Position numbers and translations under genes: made by a program | The notes under the pieces: model-generated | Told to the model about the DNA's origin: nothing | Database searches by the model: none | What the model saw: only the letters and a program-made list of their open reading frames with translations | In this document: positions 62,295 through 64,000 of the stretch, in pieces | Numbering within the stretch: the first letter of the stretch is position 1 | Layout of the letters: each line of letters begins with the position of its first letter | Virus record (IMG/VR): IMGVR_UViG_3300033049_000066 | Coordinates: 124,001-188,000 of that record | DNA from: a virus | DNA: 64,000 nt | Strand: one strand, 5' to 3'

Positions 62295-63377
62295 ATGAAA
62301 GATTTATATACGAACTTATTAGCATTATCCGACAATGATGATACTCCATTTTATCATTCAGATCAAGTGCTATCAAATAATGAATTCTATCGAATTTTCA
62401 GTTATCATTTTACTGATCGTGAATCTTGGCTGCTACCGAGTGCGTTGGAATCTCGCGGAATTATGTTCGAAACTACTGCAGATGGTGAGTTCATTCGCAT
62501 CGCGTCACGCCCAATGCACAAGTTTTTCAATCACAATAGTCGGACTTTGCAAGGCGAGGTTGATTTCATCAACTACGGTACGCCAGCTTACGTCATGCAC
62601 AAGGCGGATGGTTCGCTGATTAGCTCGTACTTAAACGCTAATGGGGAGATTTTATTAAAGTCCAAGACTAGCATCGGGTCGGACTATGCGCAGCTCGCGT
62701 TGAAACTTTTGTTTGCTGACACGGCGATGTACGATTTTGTGAAGTGGTGTGAGGCGGATGGCTACACGGTGAATATGGAGTTGGTGTCGCCGGATCCGAA
62801 ATTTCGAATTGTGCTACACTACCCGGAACCGCGGCTGATTGTGCTAAATGTGCGACAGCGTGAGAGTGGTGGGTACATGGATCCAAGGAGCATCCCTAAG
62901 GAATTTTTCACAGGGTCGGCTGACGTCGGCGCTTTGCTCGAGCTTGACACGGTTACGAATTTGGAAGGCTACGTTGTGCTGGATGACAAGGGCAACTGGT
63001 GGAAGGAAAAAGCGGACTGGTACCTCGAGCGGCATCGTGCTAAGGATTTTGTAAACCAGCCTCTCGCTTTCGTCCAGCTGGTGTTGAAGGATGAGGCGGA
63101 TGATATTTTTACGTTGCTCGCGGATCAACCAGAGGTCTTGGCGGAGATGCAGGCGTTACAGCACAGTGTCATTACGGTCGCGAATGGGTATGTAAACACG
63201 GTGACAAAGTACTGGCAGGAAAACAAAGATTTATCACGCAAGGATTACGCAATCAAAGGTAAGGAAAATTTAGACTGGATGGAGTTCATGCTTGCGATGA
63301 AGTACTACTCAGGCACTGAGCCCGACTGGAATGAGTGCCTGCTAAAACAACTTAAGAAAATTAACTGGGATATTTAA
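62295..63377 (+). CDS. rnlA: RNA ligase 1 (T4 Rnl1-like)
   Basis: This 360-residue protein has the nucleotidyl-transfer motif I K103-A-D-G-S-L (T4 Rnl1: K99-E-D-G-S-L), an S-R-G-I-M-F-E upstream motif, E in NMELVSP (motif IIIa/IV region) and K in LEGYVVLDD / WWKEKAD (motif V). T4 Rnl1 repairs host tRNA cut by the PrrC anticodon nuclease. Here it could reseal the many phage or host tRNAs after cleavage by defence nucleases. No PseT-type kinase is visible in the window. Confidence 0.9.
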   Translation: MKDLYTNLLALSDNDDTPFYHSDQVLSNNEFYRIFSYHFTDRESWLLPSALESRGIMFETTADGEFIRIASRPMHKFFNHNSRTLQGEVDFINYGTPAYVMHKADGSLISSYLNANGEILLKSKTSIGSDYAQLALKLLFADTAMYDFVKWCEADGYTVNMELVSPDPKFRIVLHYPEPRLIVLNVRQRESGGYMDPRSIPKEFFTGSADVGALLELDTVTNLEGYVVLDDKGNWWKEKADWYLERHRAKDFVNQPLAFVQLVLKDEADDIFTLLADQPEVLAEMQALQHSVITVANGYVNTVTKYWQENKDLSRKDYAIKGKENLDWMEFMLAMKYYSGTEPDWNECLLKQLKKINWDI

Positions 63378-63383
63378 GAAATT

Positions 63384-64000
63384 ATGAAAATTCATTTAAC
63401 TAGCGACATGCACATCGAGATGGGGCAGTGGCAAAAACCAACAGTGAAGTCTGATGTCGTCATTGCCGCGGGCGATATTGGGCTCGTTAGCAATCTGCCC
63501 TTATTGAAGAAATACTTCGATGATCTTAGAAAAACTACAGATCATATAATCTACGTGTTAGGAAATCACGAATTTTACAATTATGATTATCCAGCGGTGA
63601 TTGACGAGGCTGCGGATTTTGCGAAGGAAGAAGGCATACATTTCTTAGAGGAAAGTATCGGCACCGATAACTTGGTGCTGGATGGCGTTACCTTCTGGGG
63701 TAGCACATTGTGGACGGACCTTAAAGGTGGGGATCGTGACGTCATGCGGCGTGTTGGGTACGGAATGAATGATTTCCGCATTATCACCAATTCTACGAAA
63801 GGTGACGGTTTTCCATTTACCGCCCATGATTCAATTCTTATCAACGAGCGTACGCGCGAGAAAATCAACTGGGATGCTGATGTTGTGATTACGCACCATC
63901 ACCCGTTGCTGCGGTTGCATAAGAATTTTCCGATGAGCGACATTACCTACGGATTTTGTAACACTGGGCTCGAGGATAAGATCCGAGATTCAGATGTAAA
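63384..64000 (+). CDS. Metallophosphoesterase, partial (runs off the right edge)
   Basis: The visible 205 residues start MKIHLTSDMHIEMGQW and contain AAGDIGL, VLGNHEFYNYDY and VITHHHPLL, the calcineurin-like metal-site motifs in order. The C-terminal GHxH motif is beyond the window. It differs in sequence from the metallophosphoesterase at 55483 and directly follows RNA ligase, suggesting a nucleic-acid end-processing role. Confidence 0.85.
   Translation, partial: MKIHLTSDMHIEMGQWQKPTVKSDVVIAAGDIGLVSNLPLLKKYFDDLRKTTDHIIYVLGNHEFYNYDYPAVIDEAADFAKEEGIHFLEESIGTDNLVLDGVTFWGSTLWTDLKGGDRDVMRRVGYGMNDFRIITNSTKGDGFPFTAHDSILINERTREKINWDADVVITHHHPLLRLHKNFPMSDITYGFCNTGLEDKIRDSDV

Overview
This window is part of the genome of a large tailed bacteriophage, most likely a T4-like or larger myovirus of a Gram-negative host. 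The evidence is a lysis cassette (holin-like protein, overlapping inner and outer spanins, amidase), several unrelated proteins that start with the T4-type capsid-targeting sequence M-(R/K)-x-x-E-(F/I)-I-x-E, a T4 Rnl1-type RNA ligase, GIY-YIG and HNH homing endonucleases, a very large tRNA cluster, and dense ATGA/TAATG-coupled small genes. The sequence is AT-rich. Promoters are host-type sigma70 boxes (TTGAC or TAGACA, 16-17 nt spacer, TATAAT). Two proteins end in PEP-CTERM sorting signals, which points to a host with an exosortase and exopolysaccharide system. No head or tail morphogenesis genes are present, so this is an accessory and metabolism region of a bigger genome.

Layout. 1-4.9 kb: small genes, an endonuclease III-SWIM fusion, a second SWIM protein, a capsid-targeted protein and an ArfA-like ORF with an intrinsic terminator inside its reading frame. 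4.9-6.1 kb (minus): holin-like gene and spanins. 6.1-17.7 kb: a possible structured RNA, two capsid-targeted proteins (one a nucleotidyltransferase), NAD kinase, a second nucleotidyltransferase, two HAD proteins and many small membrane or zinc-binding proteins. 17.7-34.3 kb: an RNA-rich region whose anticodons cover all twenty amino acids, with several oversized or oddly shaped CCA-ended RNAs, interrupted by homing endonucleases, secreted proteins, a macro-domain protein, an AAA+ ATPase, a PAS-GGDEF diguanylate cyclase and a circularly permuted two-piece tmRNA. 34.3-46.4 kb: secreted and small genes, a PD-(D/E)XK-type nuclease, a QueC-like protein, a TerD-like protein with a long leader, and HREDGPA-repeat genes. 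46.4-50.9 kb: an NAD operon (NadM-Nudix, NadA, Nampt). 50.9-59.1 kb: two lipoproteins, a TusE/DsrC protein, metallophosphoesterase, an outer-membrane-like protein and two PEP-CTERM proteins. 59.2-64 kb: more HREDGPA genes, RNA ligase 1 and a second metallophosphoesterase.

Three themes recur. One is translation autonomy and rescue: tRNAs, tmRNA, ArfA-like protein, TusE and RNA ligase. The second is NAD and ADP-ribose metabolism: NadA, Nampt, NadM-Nudix, NadK and a macro domain, a set suited to restoring NAD depleted by host defence. The third is control of the host surface and lifestyle: diguanylate cyclase, PEP-CTERM proteins, lipoproteins and secreted jelly-roll proteins. The small HREDGPA-repeat genes and several others sit behind near-identical promoter cassettes, as expected for independently expressed accessory genes.
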